64,000 nucleotides of DNA from Rhopalosiphum padi (GCF_020882245.1 NC_083597.1:35628652-35692651), one strand, 5' to 3'; positions 13,601 to 25,596 are shown, counted from the first letter of the stretch. The notes: generated from the letters alone by a model not told the origin. A program made the numbers and translations.

Positions 13601-16600
13601 ATAATTAATTTAGACTGTAAAAAATATTCGGTTAAGCAATAATAAATAAAACGTATCATATGAATTTTATGAATTTATACAATTACTAGCAATTACTAGC
13701 ATCAAACCGGCTATCTATATACAGTTAACTATATTAATCGTCTTAAAGCGTTGTTCAAGAATTTAGTATTTAATATTTATTAGCAGCTAGTAAAACGATT
13801 TCTATAGTTTATATTGATGTATATTCATGAATAAACTAACGTACAGTTATTATTTTAATTTTCAATGTTGTATCAAGGATGGAAAATGTCAGGTTTCATA
13901 TAATAAGTCATTAAATTTAAATTACAATGATAACATTAATTAACATACTATAAATAACCTATGATATATAAGATGTGATAGTATTTTTAATGAGACTAGG
14001 CTAGATTAAATCCATTAAGTCCGTTAGAGTCGTTATAGATCAGTGATTCCAAATATTTGAGAATTGAAACACATATTTATGACTGTCTTAAGGGTAATAG
14101 ACAATAGTTCTTATTTCCTTAATAATAGCTAAAAAAAATATAAGATATAATATATATAATATTATATTATAATACTTATAATTTAGAACTTATTATCCTC
14201 GGACATTTTACAAATAAATAAATTGTTAGATAAATATTAATTATGATCATTTCATATCATCATAGTTATCCCTCATATCTTATAAACCTATTATATCCTT
14301 ATTAGTTATTTCTCATTACATAAAATGTTATCACTCGAAAACTAATCGTATAATAAAATCAACATATTCAAAATAAAAAATGTATCTAATTGAAAATTTA
14401 AAATAAAAAGTATATAAGAGTTCTCATTTGAAAGAAATATTTATCACAGCAAGACATCTCTCATATAAATATATCGATAAATAAAATGTATGGTAAAGCA
14501 CCTAAAGATTTTAATAATATGTTTCAATTTATTTTTGTTTTGTTCATTTTTTAAGAAAAATACTGGGGATTTTTACTTTTTATTCTTGTATTAATTTGTT
14601 GAACCTAAAAAATATGCATTTTTAACTATAAAATAATTTGTAATATAGGTGATGCTTCACGCTAATATGAATTGTTGATTGGGTATCAATTTTGTCTTTT
14701 AAGCCCTTAATGCTGGTCGTTCTTTATTTTACTGGGGACACTTTACAATTGTTTGATATCAGGGGTCACAATATAATATGTATAACATGAATGATGCTTA
14801 TAATGTCTATAATAAAATAATACATGAACTATTAAACTATTAAAGGATAAAAATATATTTGGGGAATATTTCCGTGTATTTTCATTTTAATATTATAGGT
14901 ATATTTTAATATTTATATGGAAATAGATATTATAATATTGTTGTCAGCCGGATTAAATGAATTTTCAGAAATTTAAAAAGTTACAGCGTCGTGTCTCGTG
15001 CACGCCAGACGAACACTGGTCGGTATTATATTATATACTATTAAAATGTACACGTATTCAAACGACATTGTCGTCGGATAATTTTGCGGGTAACAGCCTG
15101 CACATGCAGACAGCAATGAGGCAGTGCAAAAACCGTGTATACCTATAGAGAAATGACGTATTGACATTGCGCGCCTGCGGCCCTCACCAGTCACGCGAAG
15201 ATCGATCGATTGATCGATATGTGTAACACGTTTGAAGGTTTTGCGATCATCGACAGTGTATATATCTATGCGTGTAAACACAGAACAGTATCCGCAGTAC
15301 ATGCCTACTAGCTGTGTAGTATACCTATATATATATATATATATAAATGTAAATTATATTGTAGTGGTCGTCGCCATAGTGTTATAGTATTAGTATATAG
15401 TTAGTAGACAGTATAGTATAAAGTAGTAGTCTTAGATTATATAAATATATATATATAGTGTATGACCATTGGCCGTGGTCAGCATAGAAATGAGAACAGT
15501 TACCTTATGGCGATATAAGAATTAGCCATTTACAAAAATGGTAGTGTCGGATGATTCTTTATAAACCTTAGTGCTCTGCGGCGGCGGCCGGTGCGACGTG
15601 CCTGCGTAATGTCTCATTGTCATATACATATATATATATAAATAATATAATCTACCTCTACATATGTTTACGAGTTTACAGGTATACTTATGTATGTGTG
15701 TGTGTGTGTGTATACATGTATATATTACAGTTGTGAGAAATTAGTACAAGGGAAACGCGCCAAAAATGATAAATTATTATCGCGAAGAATTAGAAAAATA
15801 AGCCATTACCACTGAACCGGTCCAAATACCAGTGTAATTATTCGATATATTAACAGAAAAATTATAATATGTTAATAAGTGTTGTGTAATATTTTTTATG
15901 ACATTTTGTAAAAACATTTGTTTATTTACAATTATTTCAACAATATGACGTCATGTGAACACTATAGCCCATAGGTATTACAAATAAATAATGTCAATAT
16001 ACCTATTATTATTGATTTTAAAATAAACTTATAATATAGTATATTATTTAAGTATATTTTAAAATCAATGCTACTATATTTGTTATCTATTATGAATTCT
16101 ATATATTGTATAAATTTAAATTTAAGTTATTCAGTCCATATGGCGTGAGTAGAATTTAGATGATAGTTTTCTAATTTTGATTCCCGGGGAAGGCTTTTTG
16201 ATGCACAGTTGTTGTTTCCTTACTCTGTATAAAAACGAACCTCTTTTTATCGAAGGTGAGAAATATTTAAAATTGTTTTTTGATCTTCAGACTTATATGT
16301 AATAATAAATAACTGATAATGTTTGAAAATTGTTTGTTTGTGCTTAAAGAATATAGTCTATATTTTGTAAGATTTTAAAATTTCTCAAAAAGCTAAAAGT
16401 AAAATAAAAAAATATGTATTTCTAGATATATTTTTTATATTTCTAAATTCTAATTTCTAAGGCATATTTATTTAATTTTTGATGTATTCTAATATTGCAG
16501 TGATATTTTATAATATCTAGATAATCAAGTCTCAAAAAGTGTTTTTTTAAACAATATGCTTTACATTACAATTTTATTCAAGATTATTAATCCTATTTTA

Positions 16601-19600
16601 AATATTTATATTACCTATTTTAATTTTTAGTTTTAGAGTAATATAATATGATACCTAATATAAAATATAAACACATTATTATAAATCAATACACTCATCG
16701 TGTATCCACTAAGAATCGTAATTAATTACCAATTATACCAATTCAGTCCAATGAAATTTTAGGTATAATACTAATTGAGTCCATGTTTTAATACTGAGTC
16801 CCGTCAAAAAAAAAACATTTTCTTTCCCATTTTTACTTAGGACTGTCTGTAACAAAAAATCTACAGTTATGGTTAAAAATGTTTTTTTTTTTTAAAACAT
16901 TTTATAATATAAATATAATAATATTATATGAATAATTTGTGTATAATTAAATAAATATAGATAATGATAAAATAAGTAATAACATTGTTTATATTGGTAA
17001 AAATTTATGGGATAAGCATTGTAAATATTCAAATTTAGTTATTGTGTTTGATTGCAACAGCTGCATTTGATGTCCTATTTATTTTTATTTTATATAATTT
17101 CTTGAATTAATTATATGAACACTTCTAATTTTTAAATAGGTACGTTTCGCATTGTACATTCAACATTCAACAAAATGTTTATAAATTGGTAAATGTTTGG
17201 ATGGGCTGAATAAAACTATATAAAATTATATTTTACTCAAAATAATCCTCGGACTCAATTAGTAAATGTCCCGTTTGTACCCGGGATTCAATTAGTATAT
17301 TATTTTTTCCCGTTCGGGTATAGGGACTCAATCAGTATACAGAGAATATTTTTAATTTATTTAAAGGTAGGTAGTAGGTTTCATCTTTTCTGACTTCTGA
17401 TTTATTTTGTATAACCCTGTATAATATAACTTGTATTCTATAGGTACAATATACATTAACACATAATATTATGTTCATTTTTTGTAGGGTAAGTATTGTA
17501 AATCATAACACAATATCTATAATATTGTCTAATTTAAACCTTTATTTACCTATGGTTTAAAAAGTATATAATAATATAATAACTTAGAATATTTAGATAA
17601 GTAGGTAGTTATAGTACACAAATATATTCTGCTATGACGTCGTGTGAATGGTATTTGTTATTTATTTCAAACAGTTACGATACTATTTACGTTTTAATTG
17701 TTTATAATATATAATAATACTTAAATGTTGTATTATTTCCTGGTGTATAATAATATACGTCATAATATACTTATATATATATATATAATATTAGTGATCA
17801 AGTCTAATGTTCATGTAATATAATCTATTGAGATACCTATATCATAATAATATTATGATACAACTTTTACCCGATAAAATCATTATAAATAGCCCAAGAT
17901 AATAATTAAGCAAAAACATCTTTGCACCGGATGTTATTGTTGATAATATTATTTATTGGTGTACACGATCAATTTTCACGGTTGTGATGAAATGTAAGTT
18001 TATATAGGTACCTAGAAAGTACAAGGTTATTGTAGTAATACATCAAATAAGTATGCAAAGTAATTTACCGATTGAATTCTCTCATATTTTCAATTTTGTA
18101 AATTTGGTAGGTTGGACAGGTTGGTTGTAGAAAATACTAAATAGGTATAGTAGGTATACACTATGCATCCTTCATTTAGTTATTATTCTTGTATATAGTA
18201 AAGTTTATTGAGAAATGGTACGTTTTCTCGTTTAGTAGCCAGTAGGTATTACATATTATTTAATATTAGTTTTTTTTTATTAATTACGATTCTTAGTGGA
18301 TATCTACATGATGAGTGTATTGATTTTATACTAATGTTTGTTTTTTGACTTATGACGCTTTTTGAGCAAAATGTAAATTTTAAAGATATTTTGGATAAAC
18401 AAATTTATTTTATAGGCATTTCAAAAAAAAATAAATACCTACAACAGAAAAATTGAAAAATTCAATTGTCTATAAATAACTTTAAAAAAGTCAAAATATT
18501 TTGAAAATTAAATCATAAATAGATAACGCTAATATAAACATTTGGTGAAAATTTCAAGTATTTACCATGATTCGTTTTTGAGTTATAGAAAAATAAAAAA
18601 ATCGATTTTGTCGAAAACTGATTGTGCGTAAAAATTTCCGTTTTCCGTTACTTTTTTAGGGGTTTAACCGACGCTTTTGAAAACTACTGCACATTTTTTA
18701 CTTTTGACCCCCCCCCCCCAAAGTACCAACAAGATTCATATTCCTTTTCAAAGAGGGGCTGAAGTAAAAAATCAAAGCACTATTAACTACTATACTCCAA
18801 AACGTGATGACAGACAAAAAACAAAAATATAATAATATAATGTAATAATTTACATCATTGTAAAATCAATACATTCATCACTCCGTTAGTCCGTTCAGAA
18901 TCTAAAATATAATGGTAAATGAGAATATTTACGTAAATAAAGAATAACTATAAGGAGACGAGATTTTCAACAAATATTTGTATTTTCTAAACTTGACATA
19001 TTTTTTAAATATTTTTGATTTTTATTTCTTATATTTTATTGTTTTTACATAAATTTATAACAATTTAATAACAAAATTTATTTTTTTTATAGTTTTCCTT
19101 TATTTGAATTTTAAATTTAAGATATAGGTAATAGCTGTGTTATTATTTTTGATATTATAATTATAATAACTATCTTAAGTAATTATGTTATTTAAAATGT
19201 GTTATCACTAATTATTATAATATTTTAATTACACGATTAATGTTCGTTATTCATATTCAATGTCATGAGTTTAATTTAATTTAATCTTATTTTTATTTAA
19301 TATGTTATTATCTTGTTATATAATACATTTAATTTAAATTAATTTAGTTGGCGTATTGCTTATTTTTCCTTTAATTTTTAGACCATAGGTTAGATTAGGT
19401 CAAGTATGACTTTTTGATTATTTTTAATTTTTGTTAAAACGGTAGCTTCTTCTTAAAAATGTTTTGGTGTGTGAAAAAACGATTTATCATTTTTTTGTTG
19501 TTGTTGCAGGAAATGGAATTCGATTGGGATGAAAAGACCCAAGGATTAGTGTTAAGCTCATTCTTTTGGGGGTACGTAATCACGCAAATGCCGGGTGGCA

Positions 19601-22600
19601 TGTTGGCCGATATGTACGGAGGCAAAGCCACATTGGGTTTGGGAATGCTATTTAGCAGTATTGGTACAATCATTACGCCTTTTGTAGCCAGGAGCTATGG
19701 GCCAGAAGAACTTATTATACTGCGATTGATCATCGGACTCGCTCAAGTATGGATTTTATATTTTTACAGATTATAATATTAATACAGTGACTTAGGCCGT
19801 GCATAATAGTTAATAATATAATAAAAGTATCAATTAATATATTTAAACAATATATCCGCATAATATTGACCAATTGTATGTGAAATATGTAGCCATGTAT
19901 AGATAACTAACTATCTACATTAATATAGTGTACCTACTACTAACCACATACCTACTATTAAAACTATATGGGATTTGGGACAAGCATCCCTACACCAAAT
20001 TATTTGACAATTTTAATAAAAATAAAATATGGTCTAAGAATAAATTATTATTTAATCATAGTATTTCCCTGAGAAAATTAAAAAAGTATACCCCTAGATT
20101 CGTCAGATTCGAACTTGTTTTTAACGTTTCGACTAGGTAAAAAATCATTACGTACGTACTGTAGTGTAATTATATTCGATAAATATTGCGAACGTGATAT
20201 TATTTTTCATTATCACATGAAAATATAATTGTTGACGTATAATTTATATTAATTAAAACTATACAGTTGAGAGATGATTAGTTGAGTACTGTATAATATT
20301 ATGGACTATGATTTACATAAGTACATACAATTTTATATATAGGCCATATTACGATAGTAGGAATCCAATTTTAAACTAGATAAAAAGTTTTTATTTGTGA
20401 AACTAACTGGCCATAATTTATTATAAAAATATATTTAAAGCAACTCATAAATCACAATCTCTAATTAATTTTTTTTCATTCATACATTTATAAAATAATT
20501 TCATAATAAAACTAAATAACTATGAGTTATTAGTTTATGACCTATGTCCTATTACTTATTAGTTATTATTTATTGTTACATAGGTAATTAAAATAATATT
20601 AGGTAGGTATGCAGTAATGCAGACCACTATGTGGCTATACAGTACTCAATAAGTACTTTAGTAAAGATTAGTGAACAAATAATTATAAAAGTTTATATAG
20701 GTATGCTAGTCTTTGGACTACATTTTATTATTTAAAAATAAGTATAGGCATTCGTAAACAATATTATTAACTTTAACACCCAAATGAGATGTTTCTGTTT
20801 TACAATAATTTGTAGGTACCCAAGTACCTTAACATAATATAATAAATTAACATTCTGACGAATCAAATATCCAAATTTGTATTTATTATTGTTAGTAATT
20901 ATATGTTTAGTAAATTGACCAATTGTTAAACTTAAAAGTAATACACTAATATACCTAGGGGCTTAGGGCTGTGAATTTGTAGGAACGTGGATTTTATTTT
21001 GGTAATTATGAAACTTTAATGGGATTTTATTATTTTAATAATTCTGGAACTCTGAATTCTGTATTAAGCCGTATTAATTACAATTTAAAAGGATAGTTAT
21101 ACGTTTTTAACAATTTTAAATGTTCGTGATTTTGATAAAATTTGAACTTAAAACTAAAAAAAAATGTTTAGTTATATATTTTTCATATTTTTAAAGTGCT
21201 GTAAGAAACGACTAGTGTGTAATCCTGTCTTAAATTACACTTTCAAGCTTTTTGAATTAACTTAAAATATTAATCTTCATTTTATAGAAAAAAAAACTAA
21301 GTAGAACATTAAAATAGCTATAAATATAACAAAATTAGTCAGTTGATTATTTTTAAAATTTCACTGAGTATAGAAAATGTTAATTTAAGGAATAGTGTAA
21401 TTTTACAAGTTTCTATGGGAAATAGTTTTAAAATTACAACATTATGACTAGTCAAAAATCATTATTTTATGTGTCATTTATCCAATGTTGTTCTTATTTT
21501 TTTATTCATTTTTAAAAACTATGAAAAATATTGTAATACATTATTGTAAACCTTAGATTGATTCTTAAAATTAAAATTATTTTACTACAAAATGGTTAAT
21601 ACGTTTTTGTGATTTTAATGAATATTATTCTTTACACTATACGCAATTAATGAGCCTATTAGTTATTATATAAATTTTAAAGGTACAAAATGTTTTTATT
21701 TTAAAATATAAATTTATTAGTGAATACAGTAAAAATTATTTTTGTTTGTTAATAATAGTTTAGACTTTAAAGGAAAATTATTTATTTTCATGAGAATAAT
21801 TAAAACTTTAATAATTCAAAGTTTTTATGTCTTATACAAATATAATAATAAATGTTTTTTTTATTGTTTATAGATGTTTATCATCTACAGTGTTTATTTA
21901 TTTAATAACTAAAATATAATTTTTTAGGGACCATTGTATCCTGCAATGAGCAGGCTACTTGCTTCATGGGTACCAATTGAAGAACGGGGTCGATTGGGAT
22001 CTCTGGTATTTGCTGGTAGGTATGCAACACACTTTTAGTTTTTGTTTGACATGAACTATATTTATTTTATACATGCATATATTTTATTAATTTTTAGGAG
22101 CACAAGTTGGTAACGTTGCTTCTATGCAGTTAGGTGGTTTTCTTATGCGGTATACTAATAGTTGGACTAGCGTATTCTATGCATTTGGAATTTTTGGTAT
22201 ACTGTGGCTCATGTTTTGGTTTGTATTGATATACAACCATCCAAATCGTCATCCATTTATCAGTTCAAGTGAAAAACAGTATTTGAACAGGGCGATTAAC
22301 ACTATTGACCCAGAAGATGTTTGTTTTATAACAATATTAATAAAAATGAATTACATGTAATAATAATATACTTGGTATTTGTTACCTAGGGCAAGTTATC
22401 AATTCCATGGAAAAGTATTGCAACATCAGCACCAGTATGGGGATTGATTATTGTTCAAATAGGTCATGATTGGGGTTTGTTCACCATAATCACAGATTTG
22501 CCAAAGTATATGAAGTCAGTGTTGAAGTTCTCAGTAGTCGAAGTATAAATAATAGCATAATGCAGGATTTTAATATATATTATTTGAAAAACCTCATAGA

Positions 22601-23326
22601 TTTACAAAATGTTTTTTATTTCAGAATGGTTTATTGTCTGGCTTGCCATACATAGTAATGTGGTTAGTAGCTATGGGTTCGGGTTTCATAGTAGACTCAA
22701 TGTTATCATCAAAGTATTTTACAGTAACTTGCATCCGTAAAACATTTGTAACTATAGGTAAAACAGTTTAATAATCAGAGCTGTATAATTGAGAATAAAA
22801 TAAATGAAATATTGTTATTACTTTTCAGCTAGTGTAGGTCCAGCACTTGGAATTGTTGCAGCATCATATTCTGGATGTGATAAAGTATTAGCAGTAGCTA
22901 GCTTCACAATAGGTATGGGACTTATGGGTACTTTTGTACCCAGTTTGAAAGTTAATGCCTTAGATCTCAGTCCCAACTTTGCCGGAACATTGATGGCTAT
23001 TGTGGGTACAATTGGATGTTTGTCTGGAGTTATTGCACCTTATATTGTTGGCATTATGGTTCCAAATGTATGATAACTATTATATTAATATTTAATCTTG
23101 TATTATTGGGTTAAATTTTTTTATTTTTTCACTAATTTAGAGTTCTATGGAAGAATGGCGTGATGTGTTTTGGCTGTCTGCTGCAATACTAATAGCTACC
23201 AATTTGTTATTTTTACAATATGGATCAGGAAATGTACAACCATGGAATGAAAAGCCGAACCGCCAATATAAGAGTAGCGATATTAATAATGAAAATAATA
23301 CGGCATCAATACTAAAACCATTGTAA
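1655..23326 (+). CDS. SLC17-family major facilitator transporter (sialin / inorganic phosphate cotransporter-like), nine exons
   Basis: Exons: 1655-1673, 13042-13247, 19510-19746, 21928-22015, 22098-22318, 22390-22542, 22625-22757, 22829-23067, 23141-23326. All junctions have GT/AG and keep frame, giving 493 residues, the usual SLC17 length. Exon 1 encodes only MPSNRQ plus one base. TM1 carries the conserved Arg33 before CLSLAITEM. The TM1-TM2 loop has a possible N-glycosylation site, N69-A-T. Then come FDWDEKTQG, SFFWGYVITQMPGG (TM2), Arg147 in TM4, TSWNS-like NSWTSVFYAFGIFG, PWKSIATSAPVWG, LKVNALDLSP and EEWRDVFWLSA. These are SLC17 hallmarks. The family moves organic anions or phosphate across plasma, lysosomal or vesicle membranes. 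Two positions important in vesicular glutamate transporters differ: the TM2 His is Leu90 and the TM4 Glu is Gln154, so a glutamate carrier is unlikely. The substrate cannot be read from sequence. Intron 5 has a weak donor (GAT/GTTTGT). Confidence 0.93.
5875..6855. mobile_element. hAT-like element, degenerate
   Basis: The left end CAGTGATTCTCAATCTGGG and the reverse complement of the right end, CAGCGTTTTTTAAACTGTGG, match the hAT pattern CAGNGNTTCTCAAACT. Flanking octamers GTATGGAT (5867-5874) and GTATAGAC (6856-6863) agree at six of eight positions and could be a decayed target duplication. No transposase frame remains. Confidence 0.5.
7440..7655 (-). pseudogene. non-LTR retrotransposon fragment (C-terminal region), decayed
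   Basis: On the minus strand, frames read RTLNKLHSEFESTKVNLKW and, after a frame change, a segment with C-x2-C spacing (VCNNCPAKFGI). The order TLN...W followed by a cysteine-rich tail resembles the end of aphid non-LTR polyproteins. The match comes from memory of the family pattern only; frames are broken and no ends were found. Confidence 0.35.
10355..10828. mobile_element. Tc1/mariner-like MITE
   Basis: The left end TACAAACTGTAACAGATAGA and the reverse complement of the right end, TACAGAGTGTAACAGATAGA, differ at two positions. TA flanks both ends, as expected of Tc1/mariner insertion. The 474-bp interior is AT-rich and non-coding, so this is a nonautonomous element. Confidence 0.65.
11650..11768. 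mobile_element. isolated hAT-type terminus
   Basis: The reverse complement of the right edge begins CAGAGATTCCCAACCAGGG, a typical hAT end, and is followed outward by GTATAAGG. The inner part (GGCACCC ... GGAGGCACCC) fits the same kind of element. No matching left end was recognised, so it is probably truncated; the left boundary given here is approximate. Confidence 0.4.
14970..15640. other. GC-richer island inside SLC17 intron 2
   Basis: This patch stands out from the AT-rich intron. It includes CGATCGATCGATTGATCGAT near 15200 and GCGGCGGCGGCCGG near 15580. Frames of 63 codons (plus) and 109 codons (minus) overlap each other and match nothing I know, so they probably reflect base composition. 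An alternative promoter or 5' exon for the transporter is possible but unproven. Confidence 0.3.
16684..16717. repeat. solo end of a MITE family also seen at 18288-18902
   Basis: The sequence AATCAATACACTCATCG followed by TGTATCCACTAAGAATC is the terminal repeat of the element at 18288-18902 in reverse orientation. No partner end was recognised to the left. A third trace of the same end lies at about 30029-30060. Confidence 0.5.
16760..17341. repeat. repeat unit with recurrent TACTAATTGAGTCC motifs
   Basis: The motif TACTAATTGAGTCC occurs once in plus orientation near 16768 and, in variant forms, three times in inverted orientation near 17250, 17290 and 17330, giving terminal and subterminal inverted copies. 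This layout suits a small nonautonomous DNA transposon with subterminal repeats. The exact ends are uncertain. Confidence 0.4.
18288..18902. mobile_element. MITE with long imperfect terminal inverted repeats
   Basis: The left arm begins GATTCTTAGTGGA and continues with GATGAGTGTATTGATTTTA. The reverse complement of the right arm begins GATTCTGAACGGA and continues with GATGAATGTATTGATTTTA. Similarity extends further inward (TTGTTTTTTG on both arms). The middle holds a C-homopolymer near 18707-18719 and no coding capacity. Partial relatives lie at 16684-16717 and 30029-30060. Confidence 0.6.
19747..21927 (+). other. intron 3 of the SLC17 gene (2.2 kb), no features seen
   Basis: AT-rich sequence between CAA/GTATGG and TTTTTTAG/GGACC. 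A 70-codon frame at 19928-20140 has no recognisable similarity and is probably chance. No transposon ends were recognised. Confidence 0.75.
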
Positions 23327-23928
23327 AATAATAATTTGATAAGCTTTGTACAGTTAAAACTTTATGTCTTATAATTTTTATACTAATTATACTTAAGATA
23401 TAATATAATATGTGTAATAATTCATTCAGATCATACAAAAAAAAAAACAATATATAATTTAAAATTCTTACAACAAATCTTAAAACTCTTAGAGGTTCTG
23501 GATACCAATAAAATGTGAATATAAAGACTAGTTTTTAATGTAAAGTATATTGCTTACAATTTGATAATTTCAGCTTAAATATATATATATTAGTTTTTTC
23601 TTTGATAAAAGAAAACAAAAATACACATTACATTTTTTTAATGTAATTATTAAAATAAATTCTTAGTTAACCACAATTGTTTAAATATCTTTAAAAGTTA
23701 TTGGTATCCAGGTCTTAATATAAATAATGAGAATAAAATTGACAACATTTATGAATTAGCAAAATTTGCCATAAAATGAATATATGAAGTATGTTAATAA
23801 TAAATTTAACATTACTAAGTACATAAAGTATACACTTAAATTTCCATTCATAATTATATTAGTGTCATGCACGAATAAAGAACAATAACTATAATATTAT
23901 GTAAATGGAAATGAGAAAATACTTGAAA
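23327..23928. other. convergent intergenic space with 3' UTRs
   Basis: About 600 bp separate the stop codons of the SLC17 gene (plus) and the RNF146-like gene (minus). A consensus AATAAA at 23507-23512, 181 bases past the SLC17 stop, is the likely polyadenylation signal. No clear AATAAA was seen for the minus-strand gene. The two 3' UTRs probably share this space. Confidence 0.6.
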
Positions 23929-25251
23929 TTAATGAACACCAGCAATTCCCTTCACAGCAATGTTATTGGCATTTTCTCGTTTCACTTTCCTTCTCCTTGT
24001 TGGATTTTCTCTGTTGTATTGCACATTGCGGTTGAGATCAATTGTATACATGATGCCACAAATTAGTACATCAAATTTTGTAACATTGAGTTTGTAGCGA
24101 TGTTCAATTTCTTCAGAAGTTCTCTTATCATATTGCCACCAGCCTAAAATATTTAAAATGGAAAATTAAAGTCAAAATAAGTGTACAATATTACCATGAT
24201 CAATGGAAAACAATTTAATATATACCATTTTTGCCTTCATAAAACCATTGGTAACCATCATCAAATGTTTCTACTTCTTGGCGTTCAAGAATAATAGGAT
24301 TTTTGTCAAAATCTATAGGTATATGCTGACGACACATTGGACACCTGTTTGCTTGTCGTGCTGCTCCTTTCACACATAGGAAACAAAAGACATGACCACA
24401 CGGAGTACGGACTGGGAACACAACCGGTCCCAAACATACAGGACACTCGTTAAATTCACTTTTTGACTTGGCCGGTGTGTCATCTATAATAATTTAATAT
24501 CACATAACTAAGTTTTGATTTACTAAGTTCCAAAAATGATTTTAAATGCAGACTTACCATTTTTCTTGGATTTTTTTCGAAATAGATTTCTTTTTAGTTT
24601 CTAATGTTGAATCCTCTTCAACGAAATCAACATTGGAACTTGTTGCCAAGGCAGAAGCAACAGACGGAGATGCGTCTTCTGATAATTCGGCTACACATAA
24701 AAACAATGATAAAATAGTTAGTACAAAATGGTTTCTTGATAATAATAAATATTATTATAATCATAATAGTAGTCAATATTACAATAAGTGATACATACAA
24801 CCTATAGATATTGTAAATATAGACTAACCATTTTTCTTGGATTTCTTTGAAGTAGATTTCTTTTTAGGTCTTGGTGTTGGCTTTACATCATCGTCAGACT
24901 TTGTTGTTAACCGCAGAATCGGCAGACGAAGGGCGAGGATCTTCTGACGATTCAGCTGTATAGAATGATTCATAAGTATACAACAACAGGAGATCATCAG
25001 TACAGAATTGTTTGACGACAATTAAAACATTATAATTACTAGGAAGTTTAAAATATTATATTTTACACCTGCATAATATAATATGGGTATCTAGTAAAAA
25101 TAATAATATAATTTATAAATCATAGATACACTAATAAATTATTATAATGTCCAAATTAATTATAAAAAATCTTACAATCGTGACCATTCTCTTCAGACGA
25201 ATTCTCGTCGTCCGCGATCTCGTCCTCAAGACGTTTCAGAGACTCGGCCAT
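23929..25251 (-). CDS. RNF146/Iduna-type E3 ubiquitin ligase (RING + WWE)
   Basis: Exons, minus strand: 25251-25176, 24955-24829, 24690-24558, 24483-24226, 24143-23929. The first encodes an acidic N-terminus starting MAESLKRLEDEIADDENSSE. The fourth carries a C3HC4 RING finger (CPVC, CGHVFCFLC, CPMC) and starts the WWE domain (YQWFYEGKNG). The fifth completes WWE (WWQYD, TIDLNRNVQYN, RRRKVKR) and ends KGIAGVH. In RNF146, WWE binds iso-ADP-ribose on poly-ADP-ribosylated proteins such as tankyrase targets, and RING then ubiquitinates them. The VQY and RRRKVKR positions matching the known ligand contacts are kept. The protein lacks the long vertebrate C-terminal tail. The two middle linker exons are each out of frame by one base; joining exon 1 directly to the RING exon (T/AT) stays open and would give about 182 residues. 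Confidence 0.88.
24558..24690 (-). pseudogene. RNF146 linker exon, copy 2, frame-disrupted
   Basis: Read on the minus strand, it opens in phase as (G)CC GAA TTA, giving ELSEDASPSVASALATSSN and later ETKKKSISKK. Splice sites are good (TGTAG and GTAAGTC). Its 3' part matches copy 1, but an extra base next to the run of seven T (24571-24577, plus strand) shifts the frame. Its junction with the RING exon would then create a TGA. It is a decayed duplicate, a skipped cassette, or the result of an assembly indel. Confidence 0.6.
24829..24955 (-). pseudogene. RNF146 linker exon, copy 1, frame-disrupted
   Basis: It enters in frame from exon 1 as (T)CT GAA TCG, giving ESSEDPRPSSADSAVNNKV, then hits TGA at 24896-24894. 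The lysine-rich end (KPTPRPKKKSTSKKSKKNG) is open one frame over and would splice correctly into the RING exon. One base too many between these halves explains the break. The length of 127 is one more than phase requires. The same SEDxxPS start and KKKS(T/I)SKK end appear in copy 2, which points to a tandem exon duplication. Confidence 0.6.
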
Positions 25252-25596
25252 GTTTCAGAAACGACAGAAACCTGCTACGTTCGACGAACGTTGGATGTAT
25301 TAAACTTTATTAGTAAACAAGGTGTACTGGCATCTGGATTCTGGGCCGTCTAAGGTCAGCTGCTAACTGTTACCAAATCGATAAAATAAAACATGAAATT
25401 GTCAACAAAACTACACAGACAATATTATATTTATTATAGAAAGTAGAAACCGTTTGTGTGTGATAATCGACGATCGTTAACACAGATCTTACAACCGTAA
25501 CCGAGTGTGAGTGGATGTTGGGTGTGTCGTTGGTCTTACATATTTTTTACCGTTAGAGGACGCTGGCGTCAACTGCACATCGCTTTGTCGATTCCT
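25252..25596 (-). promoter_or_regulatory. promoter region of the RNF146-like gene
   Basis: This stretch lies upstream of the minus-strand ATG, between it and a transposon end at 25597. It is GC-richer than flanking DNA around 25490-25596. No TATA box was recognised. The nearby transposon may supply or limit regulatory sequence; this is inference. Confidence 0.3.

Larger units (their letters stand above)
13248..19509 (+). other. intron 2 of the SLC17 gene (6.3 kb)
   Basis: Bounded by AAG/GTATAA and TTGTTGTTGCAG/GAA. It contains a GC-richer patch at 14970-15640, a TG microsatellite near 15693-15712, an element with repeated GGACTCAAT motifs (about 16760-17341), and two members of one MITE family (16684-16717 and 18288-18902). 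The rest is AT-rich with nothing recognisable. Confidence 0.8.

Noticed and set aside
14041..14790. CAGTGATTCC at 14041 as a hAT left end
   Set aside because: No matching right terminus or 8-bp duplication could be found; ten bases alone are not enough.
14973..15302. 109-codon minus-strand frame inside SLC17 intron 2
   Set aside because: Composition-driven in a GC-rich patch, overlapped by a plus frame, with no family resemblance.
19928..20140. 70-codon plus-strand frame in SLC17 intron 3
   Set aside because: Lies within an intron between well-supported exons, with Lys/Asn/Leu-rich composition expected of random AT-rich DNA.
22470..22655. 61-codon plus-strand frame overlapping SLC17 exons 6 and 7
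   Set aside because: It is an out-of-frame shadow of the transporter coding exons.
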